NCBI GenBank assembly: GCA_018652955.1
Contig: JABIBA010000009.1
Location: 124,001-188,000, forward strand
DNA from: Candidatus Peribacter sp.
Lineage (GTDB): Bacteria; Patescibacteriota; Gracilibacteria; Peribacterales; Peribacteraceae
Length of the DNA stretch: 64,000 bases
Direction of reading: 5' to 3'
The notes beneath the pieces are model-generated. The model was not told the origin of the DNA, did no database searches, and saw nothing but the letters and a program-made list of their open reading frames with translations. The position numbers and the translations under genes are program-made. Within the stretch, counting starts at the first letter, position 1; each line of letters starts with the position of its first letter. Positions 53,901 to 62,350 of the stretch are shown here, in pieces.

Positions 53901-56900
53901 ATCGACTACTTGCACGTTTGCAAGGTCGACGTTTCCAGTGTTAATAGCTTCGACAGCGTAATCAATTCCTTGAACACCAGTTCCTCCACTGAGGTTAGAA
54001 GGGTCAACAATTTTGTTAACGCTGATACCTGCCTGAGGACAGTACACATCAAGTTCAACTTGGTTCGTCCATACAGTAGGTGCATTACTTGCGTATACAT
54101 CTGCACGGTTTACGAGCTGATCATCTCCGCAAGGAGCGGTGTCTAGAACCTTAAAGACGATATCGATATCGCGGCTGTCTCCAGCTGCTAGGTCGAAGAG
54201 TCCACACTCTACGTTACCCCCGTTTGCACTACAGATTCCATCGCTAGAACCGTCAATGTACATAAGGTGAGCAGGGATAGGGTCTACTACGTTTACATCT
54301 ATTGCATCGGTAATACTTGAGTTGTCTACTGAGATAGTAAAGGTTACGAAGTCGAGGTGTTCGACTACGGTCTTATCTGATGACTTCGTTGCTGTAATTA
54401 CTGCATCAGGACAGTCGCTAACGATAGTCTGAACAGTGTTTGTCGTATCGCTTGCTGTTTGGTCGTTACTTACAGTTGCATCGTTGTAGATAGTTGTTCC
54501 ACAGAGAGCAGAAGTATCTACTTCAACAACAATATTGAATGATGTTGATTGGCCAATAGGAAGGAGTGCTGCATCACACTCAACATTAGGTCCTGCTTGA
54601 TCACAACGAGCATCAGATGATGCATCTACGTATACGGTTCCCACAGGGAACGCGTCTTCAACTTGTACATTTGTAAGATCTACCTGACCGTTATTCTCAA
54701 CGATCACTTGGTACTCAAGGAACTTTTGTCCTGTTCCTCCGTTAAGAGTTGGTTGATCAACAGTCTTGCTAACATTCATATTTGCCTGAGGACAGCTTAC
54801 GTACACAGTGTGGTCGTCCCAGTCGGTGTTTCCGTTACCATCTTGTACATCGACTTGGTTGTAGACGTTCTCGCTACAGTTATCGTTAATAGGTGCGATG
54901 AATGTAAGACTAAAGTCTACGTCTGCACCGGATGCAAGTGGGTTATCCAATGTACAGTACACGTGAGATACGTTTGTCGTACAAGAGATTGGACCGGTCT
55001 TGCTGGTGTATTGGAAAGGGGCTGGGGTTACTAGGGTTCCGAGAGGACCTGTCTTAAAGAAGTCTGTGATAAATACGTTTGTTGCAGTTGAGTTACCGTT
55101 ATTTTTAATATTGAAGTCGTAGGTAACGTTTCCTCCTGCGGTTACGTTTCCAGGACCGGTCTTTGTAACATCAAGTTCAACAGTGTCACAGTGGACATCT
55201 GTACTTGTCTCGTTTGTAAGACCTCCAAGGTTTCCATTTCCAGTAAAGAGGATTTCTGCAGTGTTCTTGATATCATCTCCACATGGAGCGTAGTTGTTTA
55301 CGGTAAATACCAATGTGTACGTATCAGATCCGCCAACAGGAATAGTCGTGTCTCCACAACGTACCTGGTTTCCACCTTGGAAACAGCGTGTATCTGTTCG
55401 TGGGTCTGTCTTTTCGAATGAAAGACCTGTAGGAATGGTATCAAATATCCATAGTCCTTCTAGGTCTACGTTTCCTGTGTTCGTGATAACAATGTCGTAG
55501 ATAAGAGTATCTCCAATAGACACCTGTGTAGCACTGGCAGTCTTTACTGCAGTGAAACTTGGGTCTGGACAGATCACATCAAGATCTACTTGGTTACTCC
55601 ATACCGTAGGAGCGTTGCTTGCGTATGCATCAGCACGGTTTGCGATGATCCCATCACATGGTGCTGTATCGAGTACCTTGAAGGTGATTTCAATGTCACG
55701 ATCTGTTCCAGCATTTAAGTTGAAGAGTCCACACTCTATGTTTGCTCCTACTTGATCGCAGAGAGCATCACTAGAGCTGTCGATGTACATCAAGTGGCTA
55801 GGAACAGGATCTACTACGTTTACATCTGTTGCATCAGTTACACTGATGTTTTCAACGTTGATCGTAAAGGTCACAAATTCGTGGAAGCGTACTTCAGTTT
55901 TGTCTGCTGATTTTGTTGCTACGAGTTCTGCATCTGGGCAACGTACGGTGAGCCTGTGCTCGTCGTAGCCATCTCCATTTCCGTTTACAGGTCCGAGGTC
56001 TACGTATCCTCTGTTGCGTACTTCTTTTCCACACTGTGGTGTATTTTCTGGTACATAGAATGTAATAGAGAAATCTTCAGAATCACCAGCACCTATATCT
56101 CCCAAGGAGCAAGATACTTTGTAGTCATCTGGAGTACAGTTTGCACCACTGGCACTGATGTACTGGAAGGGAAGTGGCAAATTTAGAGGAAGACCGATGA
56201 AGTCGAAGAAGTAGTCAGCGACGTATACATTGATGGCATCTCCAGCACCGGTGTTTTCTACAGTGAAGTTATACGTAACGTTTTCTCCTGCAGTTGCGTA
56301 TGCAGGACCAGTCTTCTCGATTTGAAGTTCTGGAATTGGGCAGAGAACGTCGGTGTATACGATGTTACTAATATCAATAGTTGATCCGTATGCACTACCT
56401 TGTTTTAAGTATGCAGAGTTCTCGATAGTGTTTACTCCACAGACTGCGTAGTTATTAACCGTGTACTTAAGAACGATGTCTGTATCGTCTCCAGCATCAA
56501 GATCGATTGCTCCACAGAATACCTGGTTTCCATTTTGGCTACAGCGACTATCAGATGCGCCGTCGTTGTAGGTAAGACCTGTAGGGATAGTATCTGAAAT
56601 GTACAAGTCTGTAGCATCTCCAGCACCTGAGTTCTCTATTGTCAGTGTGTACATAAGAAGCTCGTTGGTTCCTTTGGTTACTTCTGTCTTGTTTACACTC
56701 TTTGTAATATCAAGATCTGGTTGAGGGCAGTTGATAGTCACCATGTGTTTATCCCAGTCGGATGCACTTGTACCTTGACCGTAGTTCAGGTGTGCATCTG
56801 CTTGGTTCATGATGGTTTCATCACAGTACTGATTGGCAGGTGTTCTAAACGTAAGTGTGAAAGTTTCTTCGTCTCCTGGATTCAAACTTCCAATGTCACA

Positions 56901-59573
56901 CTCTACGCGGTGTTCACTGTTATCGTAGGTACAACTTGCACCACTAGCAGATAGATACTGGAATGGAGCAGGTTCCCATCGGTTTAAGAGGCTTGTTAGG
57001 AAGAAGTCGTATACTCGCACATTACTAGCAAGCACAGAGCCATCGTTTCTTACAGTGATCTCGTAAGTGACAGTGTCTCCTGCATTAACAGTCCCTGGTC
57101 CTGTCTTTGTGATATCAAGACTTGGGCAGTCTCCAATTTGGATCGTGCTCTGTGGGTACAGAGTTGTTTGGCCTGGAGCTGTTACCGTAGCTGTATTGGT
57201 AATAGATCCTCCGCAAGGAGCGTCGACAGTTACCTGGAAGTAGAGATCGATATCTTCTACTGCTCCAGGAGCTAGATCGTAATCACCACATGAAATAATC
57301 TCGTTTCCAGCATTGTAGGTACATGAACTTGGAATCTTTGCGAGCTTGAAGTGTAGCCCTGTAGGGACGTTGTCTGTAAATCTAACATCAGGAATAGTTG
57401 CATTTCCTGTGTTACGCAGACGAATAGTAAATCGTACCTGCTGACCAAAGTCTCTATTTTGGTGGTCTGCAATCTTTTCTGCGGTAAGAATCCCAACAGG
57501 ACAAAGTACATCGGTATATACAGTGTTACTTGTATCGATTGTTGTTCCATATGTACCGTCTTGTTTGAGGTGCGCTGTGTTTGCAATCGTGTTATCTCCA
57601 CAGTATGCAGAGTTATTAACGTTAAACTTTAGAGTGAAGTTAGTGTCATCACCAGCGTTTAGGTTAAACGGACCACAGAAAATCTGGTTTCCAGACTGGT
57701 TACAGCGTGAGTCGGAAGCCCCGTCGTTATAGGTAAGACCAGTAGGGATCGTATCGGTAATGTATAAGTTTGTTGCGTTTCCGTTTCCAGAGTTATCAAC
57801 ATTTAGTGTGTACGTAAGAGTTTCGTTACTCCCTCTTGTTACCTCAGACTTATCAACATTTTTCGTGATATCAAGATCTGGAACAGGACAGTCAACATCT
57901 GTTACTACCTCGTTACTTGTATCGATTGTTGTTCCGTAGGCACTATCTTGTTTAAGGTGGGCAGTGTTTCGAATGGTATCGTTTCCACAAACTGCGTAGT
58001 TATTCACGTTAAACTTTAGAGTGAAGTTAGTGTCATCACCTGCATTAAGATCAAATGCTCCACATACCACTTGGTTTCCAGATTGATCACAGCGACTATC
58101 AGATGCTCCGTCGTTGTAGGTAAGACCTGTAGGGATCGAATCTGTAATATAGAGGTTTGTAGCATCTCCGTTTCCAGAGTTGTCGACATTCACGGTGTAG
58201 GTAAGAGTTTCGTTACTCCCTCTGGTTACCTGAGACTTATCAACACTCTTTGTAATATCAAGATCAGGAACAGGACAGAGAACATCGACAGTAACTTGGT
58301 TACTAGTATCGATGATTCCACCGTTATAGCTGCTTGCTCTTAGGTAACCGGTATTTGTAATTGTACCGTTTCCACATGGAGCTGTGTTGCTGACGTTGTA
58401 CTTTAGTTGAAATCTTGTATCGTCGCCTGCATTAAGATCAAATGCTCCACATACCACTTGGTTACCGCTTTGGCTACAACGGTTATCAGAAGCTCCGTCG
58501 TCATACGTAAGGCCTGCAGGAATTGCATCAGTTACGTAGAGATTTGTTGCATCTCCGTTACCACTGTTTTCTACTTCGAGTGTGAAGGTAATTTGCTCAT
58601 TTGAGCCTCTCGTAACCTCTGTCTTATTAGAAGACTTTGTAATATTCAAATCTGGAGCAGGGCAGTTCAGCCGTGTGTTTACAGAGTTACTCGTTACTTG
58701 GTCTGCATTGTTTGCATTCGCTCTTGCTTGGTTTACGATATCGTTTCCACAACGACTATCGCTCGGCTGAATATTAGGATCAACTGTAAACTTTAGTATT
58801 ACATCTTCAGTGTCTCCTTCGTCGATGGCCCCAAGATTACAAGTAACTGTAGTGCTGCTATTACTACAAATACCTGGTGTACTTGATACAAAGATCAATC
58901 CACTAGGAATGCTGTCTGTAACGACAACGTTATACGCAGTTCCTGTTCCGATGTTTTCTACGTCGATTCTGTAGTGCAAATTATCTCCTGGTTCTACAGG
59001 ACCGCTACTCGGAGTGACGATGCGCTTTTCAATATCAAGTTCTGGGTCATCACAAATAGTAGGAGTCTCTATAAGGTTACTCCATGCAGGTGGAATACCT
59101 GTTGGATAGTTCGCATCATCGTTCCAGACATCTGCCTGGTTTTCGATAGTTGTACACTGTTGGACATTGCTTTTAACACGAAAGGTAATCTTCACGTTAC
59201 GACTAGCGCCAACAGCAAGTGGTTGCTCAGCACAGATCACCTCGTCACCACGACCAGGACTGGCAGGTACAAAGCTACAACCGTTCGTTGCAGATACGTA
59301 CTCAAGCTCTGGCGGAAGGGGATCGATAATACGAGCGTTGGCAGTTTTGTTATCGTCATTTCGAATGGTGATCTTGTATCGAATAGTATCACCAGGAGCG
59401 ACAGGCTCACTTTCAGGTGCGTCATCACGTTCTTTCTCAATAAAGAATCCAGCTGCATATGCAGATTGGACCGGTGAAATCGGGATAGGAAATACCCCAG
59501 TTGTGAACTGTGTAACAACGAGACACAGCATGGTTATGCTGGCCCAGAAGCGCCGAATTTTTTGATTTTCCAT
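47970..59573 (-). CDS. Giant secreted DUF11-repeat surface protein
   Basis: This protein of about 3,867 aa starts MENQKIRRFWASITMLCLVV, a signal peptide ending near AYA. I count about 28 DUF11-like units, each with a pattern like LDITKSVDKSQVTRG, YTVNVDNSGNGDATN, and in many a Cys pair (RCDQSGNQVVCG). Two SpaA-like units (GCIEIIKETFEPDGD) are interspersed near the C-terminus. An Asp run, a PQTG site and a last TM (LPLVIWITTMMTGVG) end it. It likely forms a long fibre anchored at the cell surface. ATG 59579 (MHMENQ) is an alternative start. Confidence 0.92.
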   Translation of the reverse strand: MENQKIRRFWASITMLCLVVTQFTTGVFPIPISPVQSAYAAGFFIEKERDDAPESEPVAPGDTIRYKITIRNDDNKTANARIIDPLPPELEYVSATNGCSFVPASPGRGDEVICAEQPLAVGASRNVKITFRVKSNVQQCTTIENQADVWNDDANYPTGIPPAWSNLIETPTICDDPELDIEKRIVTPSSGPVEPGDNLHYRIDVENIGTGTAYNVVVTDSIPSGLIFVSSTPGICSNSSTTVTCNLGAIDEGDTEDVILKFTVDPNIQPSDSRCGNDIVNQARANANNADQVTSNSVNTRLNCPAPDLNITKSSNKTEVTRGSNEQITFTLEVENSGNGDATNLYVTDAIPAGLTYDDGASDNRCSQSGNQVVCGAFDLNAGDDTRFQLKYNVSNTAPCGNGTITNTGYLRASSYNGGIIDTSNQVTVDVLCPVPDLDITKSVDKSQVTRGSNETLTYTVNVDNSGNGDATNLYITDSIPTGLTYNDGASDSRCDQSGNQVVCGAFDLNAGDDTNFTLKFNVNNYAVCGNDTIRNTAHLKQDSAYGTTIDTSNEVVTDVDCPVPDLDITKNVDKSEVTRGSNETLTYTLNVDNSGNGNATNLYITDTIPTGLTYNDGASDSRCNQSGNQIFCGPFNLNAGDDTNFTLKFNVNNSAYCGDNTIANTAHLKQDGTYGTTIDTSNTVYTDVLCPVGILTAEKIADHQNRDFGQQVRFTIRLRNTGNATIPDVRFTDNVPTGLHFKLAKIPSSCTYNAGNEIISCGDYDLAPGAVEDIDLYFQVTVDAPCGGSITNTATVTAPGQTTLYPQSTIQIGDCPSLDITKTGPGTVNAGDTVTYEITVRNDGSVLASNVRVYDFFLTSLLNRWEPAPFQYLSASGASCTYDNSEHRVECDIGSLNPGDEETFTLTFRTPANQYCDETIMNQADAHLNYGQGTSASDWDKHMVTINCPQPDLDITKSVNKTEVTKGTNELLMYTLTIENSGAGDATDLYISDTIPTGLTYNDGASDSRCSQNGNQVFCGAIDLDAGDDTDIVLKYTVNNYAVCGVNTIENSAYLKQGSAYGSTIDISNIVYTDVLCPIPELQIEKTGPAYATAGENVTYNFTVENTGAGDAINVYVADYFFDFIGLPLNLPLPFQYISASGANCTPDDYKVSCSLGDIGAGDSEDFSITFYVPENTPQCGKEVRNRGYVDLGPVNGNGDGYDEHRLTVRCPDAELVATKSADKTEVRFHEFVTFTINVENISVTDATDVNVVDPVPSHLMYIDSSSDALCDQVGANIECGLFNLNAGTDRDIEITFKVLDTAPCDGIIANRADAYASNAPTVWSNQVDLDVICPDPSFTAVKTASATQVSIGDTLIYDIVITNTGNVDLEGLWIFDTIPTGLSFEKTDPRTDTRCFQGGNQVRCGDTTIPVGGSDTYTLVFTVNNYAPCGDDIKNTAEILFTGNGNLGGLTNETSTDVHCDTVELDVTKTGPGNVTAGGNVTYDFNIKNNGNSTATNVFITDFFKTGPLGTLVTPAPFQYTSKTGPISCTTNVSHVYCTLDNPLASGADVDFSLTFIAPINDNCSENVYNQVDVQDGNGNTDWDDHTVYVSCPQANMNVSKTVDQPTLNGGTGQKFLEYQVIVENNGQVDLTNVQVEDAFPVGTVYVDASSDARCDQAGPNVECDAALLPIGQSTSFNIVVEVDTSALCGTTIYNDATVSNDQTASDTTNTVQTIVSDCPDAVITATKSSDKTVVEHLDFVTFTISVDNSSITDAIDVNVVDPIPAHLMYIDGSSDGICSANGGNVECGLFDLAAGDSRDIDIVFKVLDTAPCGDDQLVNRADVYASNAPTVWTNQVELDVYCPQAGISVNKIVDPSNLSGGTGVQGIDYAVEAINTGNVDLANVQVVDAIPTGLTFVAGASDARCSEVGTDIICDEALISIAGDTTFVLVFDVDTDVHCSEIISNSAVISSDNTPDATTNTVTTTISSCPTAGIEVRKSVDKTTIAGNLHLPNLEYTIEVENTGGIPLTDVVVTDQIADHLIFLPAPASDSNCSFAAGVVTCDGDDIPVGLTETFVIAFDVDVQELCGETIENYASVDTTNIIGALSNSVQTVIGDCPDPSLYLEKFANKQSVGIGEAFHYSLFVENQGLGRAHDVIVTDEIPSSLTYLPGLSSPECSIVGNIVTCGPIDLDTGEDETYTIAVETNQSTPCNLPIFNQATADADNAVPVSSNSERIDVVCLNPDFTAVKSVDKATAQKGEQVTYTIDITNTGNAILSGLWIIDTVPTGLAYVDSASDARCFQMGGDVKCGDDDILPGASDSYEIVFTIVNTATCGGDIYNTADLIFTLNNNLTGTTNQVSTTVDCPDPSFIATKTASQQTLQIGDTFHYTISLENTGNAELTGLWVIDQIPAGLTFIDGSPSDDDCFMQGNAVKCGDEPIPVGQTDTYDIYFTVNNYAICGQISNIAQILFLGNNIDGYTNTESITVECPDAQLQVTKTANRQEADIGDVILYTIRVDNTSTTDAINVDIFDSLVTALNPRLDLSSPLCSIDHINDEVRCGPQDIPAGGYIEYTLAFEVTPYAVCDSIIYNQAEATADNASPALSNSEDVDIICDVPEADLSIQKTGLSQIMRGDTLVYELTVTNNGPDAAQNVVITDLIPDVQIQDTNNRTDLTYNSNQSSNNCVQSGNSIACSISSIPSGSTDTVYVAFDVPSVAHCAKPIRNFAEVWASTFDPLTYNNDDEFYTTVICATGTLNIFKDGPSTTTKGDLITYTVRVENNLGYNTTRNRMIDPIPGHLEYVSANDASCYEETQTNEVICGEFDLAAGDFIEFELTFRVESSAICNKNIVNIADVWSHHPGVNPEWSNAVSTKVLCDAVLEISKTDNRTTVKPNESVNYEILVSNVSSSDAQNVTVVDDLPSDITFGSASAGGIYNAGSHTVTWVIDIDAFDTELLTVNGTVKSTASNGDVLTNEACIYSGSNCAYDNTTVVVDTPAFSIYKTDNKATIEPGEDTQYQITVSNISTTNATNVEIIDTLPTDVLFDSASSGGIYNAGSHTVTWVINLPASTSQTLTIDGDVSATAVDGSTLFNNVEITGGPSATDTTIVIDQIILGCIEIIKETFEPDGDEITPVPQFTFMLDGNTPKQNSGNGRVLYSNVTPGTHTVSEITPATWNLLSVTPAGGVIQVQEGSDCAVAVFKNQQVLSTPSFTIAKTDNRSTVKPGETLTYDISITNTSNSDATNVEVIDTLPEKVTFVSSNSGSFANGLVKWTLDIDAGETVNLEVKVTVDNTAPDGFFLYNHVIITGGPEDDDVTKVITDPVAEGCIDIKKETFKSDGSILTPVTQFTFTLDGGTQTVQNNSAGNARFLNVPVGSHTVTEVVPTGWTQQNVTPTDGTVNVLSGGNCVTVTFKNQQNALGTPRFIISKTDNKTTAEPGEDLTYKMEIRNISTVDATNVEVTDKVPDDTDFISASDGGAKNGSTVTWLFDISAGETVSFEMKVEIDDKTDDGDVIFNEVKVTDGPSATDTTRIDDDDDDDDDDDDEEDDDDDNDDDIRVTINDDPDPIDICHDDDLEYEIRLTNSSNSNEEVDVIAILDSDTDYQSSSDGGKEKSGDRVEWDDVKVNRNSNRTLRLRVKVENGGKDGDTLRLRVAVSGGDEDTEVTRVRNRGCDDDDDDNGTPDLTIDKTANTSEALAGSSVSYTITIRNTGGEDVDNAVLTDDYPEQYVNITDTGGGSDAGGRLTWNLGTLKANSTTVVRYNARLKSGVTRGTSVRNTATVRSGTITRTDDHVIIVPTPPVTGLGGFIKSLTQSESYLYKEGGKPQTGSDSSTLVAVVPQQRIAATTGNNDAAGTTTNLPLVIWITTMMTGVGMGGMFGRKFLF
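57480..58640 (-). repeat. Near-identical tandem DUF11 units, about 387-bp period
   Basis: Within the giant gene three successive units remain highly similar at DNA level, for example the PVPDLDITKSVDKSQVTRGS boundary recurring about 387 bp (129 codons) apart. The other units are diverged. This points to recent duplication or gene conversion in this part only. Confidence 0.75.
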
Positions 59574-59598
59574 ATGCATATGCGGAAAAAAGGAGGTA

Positions 59599-59627
59599 TT
59601 TATACATAACAAACAGGTATTTGTCAA
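59599..59627 (-). promoter_or_regulatory. Promoter of the giant DUF11 gene
   Basis: On the minus strand TTGACA (59622-59627) and TATAAA (59599-59604) are exactly 17 bp apart. The expected transcript start is about 13-20 nt before the ATG. It is one of the best consensus promoters here. Confidence 0.75.
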
Positions 59628-59651
59628 TACTAGGAAAAAGGGCTTCTAAGC

Positions 59652-59680
59652 TTGGAAAAGCCCTCCTAACATGGTAAATT
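59652..59680 (+). promoter_or_regulatory. Promoter of the HTTM gene
   Basis: TTGGAA (59652-59657) and extended -10 TGgTAAATT (59675-59680) are 17 bp apart, and the -10 ends 8 nt before ATG 59689. A GGGCTT/AAGCCC inverted repeat (about 59640-59663) overlaps the -35 and could be an operator for this divergent region. Confidence 0.6.
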
Positions 59681-59688
59681 TGTCTCCT

Positions 59689-61206
59689 ATGAGCGTATTA
59701 GAACGTCTCATTGGCAGTAGTCGATATCAGCAACTTTTGGCGTGGTTTTTTCGCCCTATAGATGGCTCATCTATGGCTCTATTTCGCATGGGATACGGAG
59801 GGATTATGCTTTGGGAGGTAACCCGGTATTTTGACCATAACTGGATCAAATCGTACTACTCAGGCAAAGAATTCTACTTTACGTATCCGGGCTTCTCTTG
59901 GGTCGTTCCGTGGCCATCTTTGGAGCTTATGGAGGCGCACTTTATCCTTATAGGAGTGTTGTCTACGATGGTCTTTTTGGGCCTTTGTTACCGCGTCGCA
60001 GCTGCAGGATTGGCCGTTACCTTTAGTTATGTGTACTTGCTGGAGCAAGCGAGATACTTAAATCACTTCTACTTTGTCATTCTTGTAGCCGTAGCGATGA
60101 TATTTATCCCAGCGAACCGTAGCTGGAGCGCCGATTCTTGGCTTAAAAAGCGGGTTTCGTGGTGGCCATTTCTCAAAAACTGCAGTCCCTACACAGACAA
60201 CTGGGGCCTCTGGGCTATTCGTGCACAGTTCGGAATCACGTATTTCTATGGAGGACTGGCAAAGCTTAACGAGGATTGGCTCCGAGGGTACCCATTATCA
60301 GACTGGATCGCTGATGAAACCGATGTCATCTTTATAGGTCAGTGGGTTGCAGAGCGCTGGATGGGATTATTTTTGAGCTACGCAGGCCTTATTCTTGACC
60401 TTTTGTTCGTACCACTTCTTCTCTATAAGCCAACGCGATGGCTAGGATTTGTACTGGCTCTGGCCTTTAATTTTATGAATGATCAAATGTTCTCTATTGG
60501 GATATTCCCACTGTTCATGGTTATTGGGACATTTACTTTCTTTGAAGCCGATTGGCCTAAGCGGTTCTGGGACTTTTGCACAATAGAAGGTGGAAAACAC
60601 GTTGAGGCATGTGGAAAACGTGCTTCCCTTCTAGCAAGCGAAAAAGCTAAACTGTTGCTTGCCCGCCCGAAGCTCCCAAGGAGCGAAGGAGGGTTCAAAT
60701 TTACAACCAGCCTTCGCTCTTCCAGAGCTACGGACTGGCAGGCAGGACAGAGGCTTCTTGCAGGGTTTATGGTGGTGTTCTTCGCGTATCAATTTCTCTT
60801 TCCGTTTAGACATTTCCTCTATCCAGGCTCAGTGCACTGGACCGAAGAGGGGCATATGTACGCTTGGCATATGAAGCTGCGTAGTAAGAGAGGGCGTACA
60901 GAATTTACTATCAAAGATCCAGACTCCGGTCGTGCTTTTAAGATTGATCCTGACGACTACTTGAATAATAGGCAGGAGCGAAAAATGCGAACACGCCCGA
61001 TGATGATCTTGCAGTTTTCTCATTGGCTAAGAGATAACTACCGAGAGCAGGGGATGAAGAACGTCGAGATCTATGTCGACTCATTCGCATCGCTTAACGG
61101 ACGCGAAGAGCAAAGGCTTGTCGACCCTTCGTATGATCTTGCTCAAATTGAGTGGTCTGTGTGGCCAGCGGAGTGGATTGTTCCGCTTCACACAGAAAGG
61201 AAGTAG
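59689..61206 (+). CDS. HTTM-domain / vitamin-K-dependent carboxylase-like membrane protein
   Basis: This protein of about 505 aa has an HTTM domain of several TM helices (IDGSSMALFRMGYGGIMLWE, then ITYFYGGLAKLNEDWLRG). The Lys in that last block matches the catalytic-base region of vitamin K gamma-carboxylases. The C-terminal half is a soluble domain (HMYAWHMKLRSKRG..FKIDPDDYLN). Eukaryotic relatives carboxylate Glu residues; bacterial homologues are of unknown role. A charged, palindromic insert sits near residues 325-352. ATG 59689 is preferred over 59671, given the -10. Confidence 0.85.
   Translation: MSVLERLIGSSRYQQLLAWFFRPIDGSSMALFRMGYGGIMLWEVTRYFDHNWIKSYYSGKEFYFTYPGFSWVVPWPSLELMEAHFILIGVLSTMVFLGLCYRVAAAGLAVTFSYVYLLEQARYLNHFYFVILVAVAMIFIPANRSWSADSWLKKRVSWWPFLKNCSPYTDNWGLWAIRAQFGITYFYGGLAKLNEDWLRGYPLSDWIADETDVIFIGQWVAERWMGLFLSYAGLILDLLFVPLLLYKPTRWLGFVLALAFNFMNDQMFSIGIFPLFMVIGTFTFFEADWPKRFWDFCTIEGGKHVEACGKRASLLASEKAKLLLARPKLPRSEGGFKFTTSLRSSRATDWQAGQRLLAGFMVVFFAYQFLFPFRHFLYPGSVHWTEEGHMYAWHMKLRSKRGRTEFTIKDPDSGRAFKIDPDDYLNNRQERKMRTRPMMILQFSHWLRDNYREQGMKNVEIYVDSFASLNGREEQRLVDPSYDLAQIEWSVWPAEWIVPLHTERK
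60661..60743 (+). repeat. Palindromic element inside the HTTM reading frame
   Basis: The arms GCCCGCCCGAAGCTCCCAAG.. (60661-60689) and CCTTCGCTCTTCCAGAGCTA.. (60711-60743) are imperfect reverse complements. Each contains its own small hairpin (GCTCC-CAA-GGAGC and GCTCT-TCC-AGAGC). The loop is about 21 bp. The element is in frame and adds a low-conservation peptide between two otherwise normal parts of the protein. Confidence 0.65.
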
Positions 61207-61210
61207 ACAG

Positions 61211-62197
61211 TTACCTCAGACACAAACTAATCTTATGCATGTGCTGAACAATTTCTACGTATGAACGCAGGACACCTGTTTCGTAGTATTCAATCTCTTG
61301 TTCTTTGCAGAACTGCTTTACGATCTTTCGTGCCTTTCGCATATTGTGCCGAGGCAATGTTGGAAACAAGTGGTGTTCTATTTGATAGTTTAAGTGGCCG
61401 TAGTAGTAGTCGGTAATCATGCCGGGTTTAATATTTCTTGCTGTCAGAATCTGCTCGCGCATAAAGTCGACAGTCTCACCCTCGATAATAGGCATACCCT
61501 TATGGTTTGGTGCAAAGATAGAGGTGATGTATAAACTCCAAAGATGCTGATGGACAATAATAAAGAGGAGTCCCATCCACCACGTTTGCGTAGAGAAGAT
61601 CAATACAAGATAGATCGTTGAATGCAAACTACTTAAGAAGAGATCGAGAATACAATCTGTTGGTTTGCGTTTACGCAGCACATATTTCCAGCTGGAGTAA
61701 CGCAAACTGAATGCAGCGAGTAATTGAATCGGAAGGAAAAACCATCCTTGATGCTTAACGATAAAGCGACAGATACCTTTTTTGCGCATTGCTTGCGCTT
61801 CGGAGTAGGCAAGAATTGGGAGATCGATATCTGGATCTCCGTGGTCATGATTTGTATGTGCGTGGTGCGCGTTGTGTTTGTCTTTCCACCATGGATAACT
61901 CAGGCCAACAACAGTTCCGCAAATGTGTCCGAGGAGATTATTAATTTTTGTGGATTTGCATACTTGCATGTGACCAAAGTCATGTGTCAGTAAACCAAAT
62001 CGGCCGTAGATGAGTGCGAGGAATACAGCATTGAGTAGGAGCACTCCTATGTGTTGTGATAGAAAAAATATACTGATGCTACAAAGCAGCAGCACAAGGT
62101 TGATAGCAAAAGAGATGACAGTTGGTTGTATAGATTTTTTGAGTAATCCTGCATCTACTATTCGCCTACGAAGTTCTGCAAATTCGGATGTGGTCAT
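61211..62197 (-). CDS. Membrane fatty acid desaturase
   Basis: This 328-aa di-iron desaturase has the three histidine boxes HDFGH, HNAHH and QIEHHLFPTLPRHN, and about four TM helices. The Gln in the third box is typical of front-end-type (delta-5/6) enzymes, but no cytochrome b5 domain is fused, so an external electron donor is needed. CPR genomes rarely make fatty acids, so it may remodel acquired lipids. It starts 15 bases after tRNA-Gln and is probably co-transcribed with it. Its stop is 4 bases from the opposing HTTM gene. Confidence 0.92.
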   Translation of the reverse strand: MTTSEFAELRRRIVDAGLLKKSIQPTVISFAINLVLLLCSISIFFLSQHIGVLLLNAVFLALIYGRFGLLTHDFGHMQVCKSTKINNLLGHICGTVVGLSYPWWKDKHNAHHAHTNHDHGDPDIDLPILAYSEAQAMRKKGICRFIVKHQGWFFLPIQLLAAFSLRYSSWKYVLRKRKPTDCILDLFLSSLHSTIYLVLIFSTQTWWMGLLFIIVHQHLWSLYITSIFAPNHKGMPIIEGETVDFMREQILTARNIKPGMITDYYYGHLNYQIEHHLFPTLPRHNMRKARKIVKQFCKEQEIEYYETGVLRSYVEIVQHMHKISLCLR

Positions 62198-62212
62198 AAA
62201 ATGTATTGTTTA

Positions 62213-62287
62213 TGGCTGGGGCGGAGGGATTCGAACCCCCGAATGGTGGAACCAAAATCCACTGCCTTACCACTTGGCGACGCCCCA
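62213..62287 (-). tRNA. tRNA-Gln (anticodon TTG)
   Basis: On the minus strand the acceptor TGGGGCG pairs with CGCCCCA. The D arm is CCAAGTGGTAAGG, the anticodon loop TTTTGGT gives TTG, and the T arm is GGTTCGAATCC. CCA is encoded. The U1-A72 pair is usual for bacterial tRNA-Gln. Confidence 0.95.
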
Positions 62288-62350
62288 TTACGGGCAATAG
62301 TATAGCAAAACTCTTTCTTGTGAACCGCCTTTCTGCAATATTGTGCAACT

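Noticed and set aside
60610-60620. TGTGGAAAA as another DnaA box
   Set aside because: It is isolated inside the HTTM coding sequence, far from dnaA.
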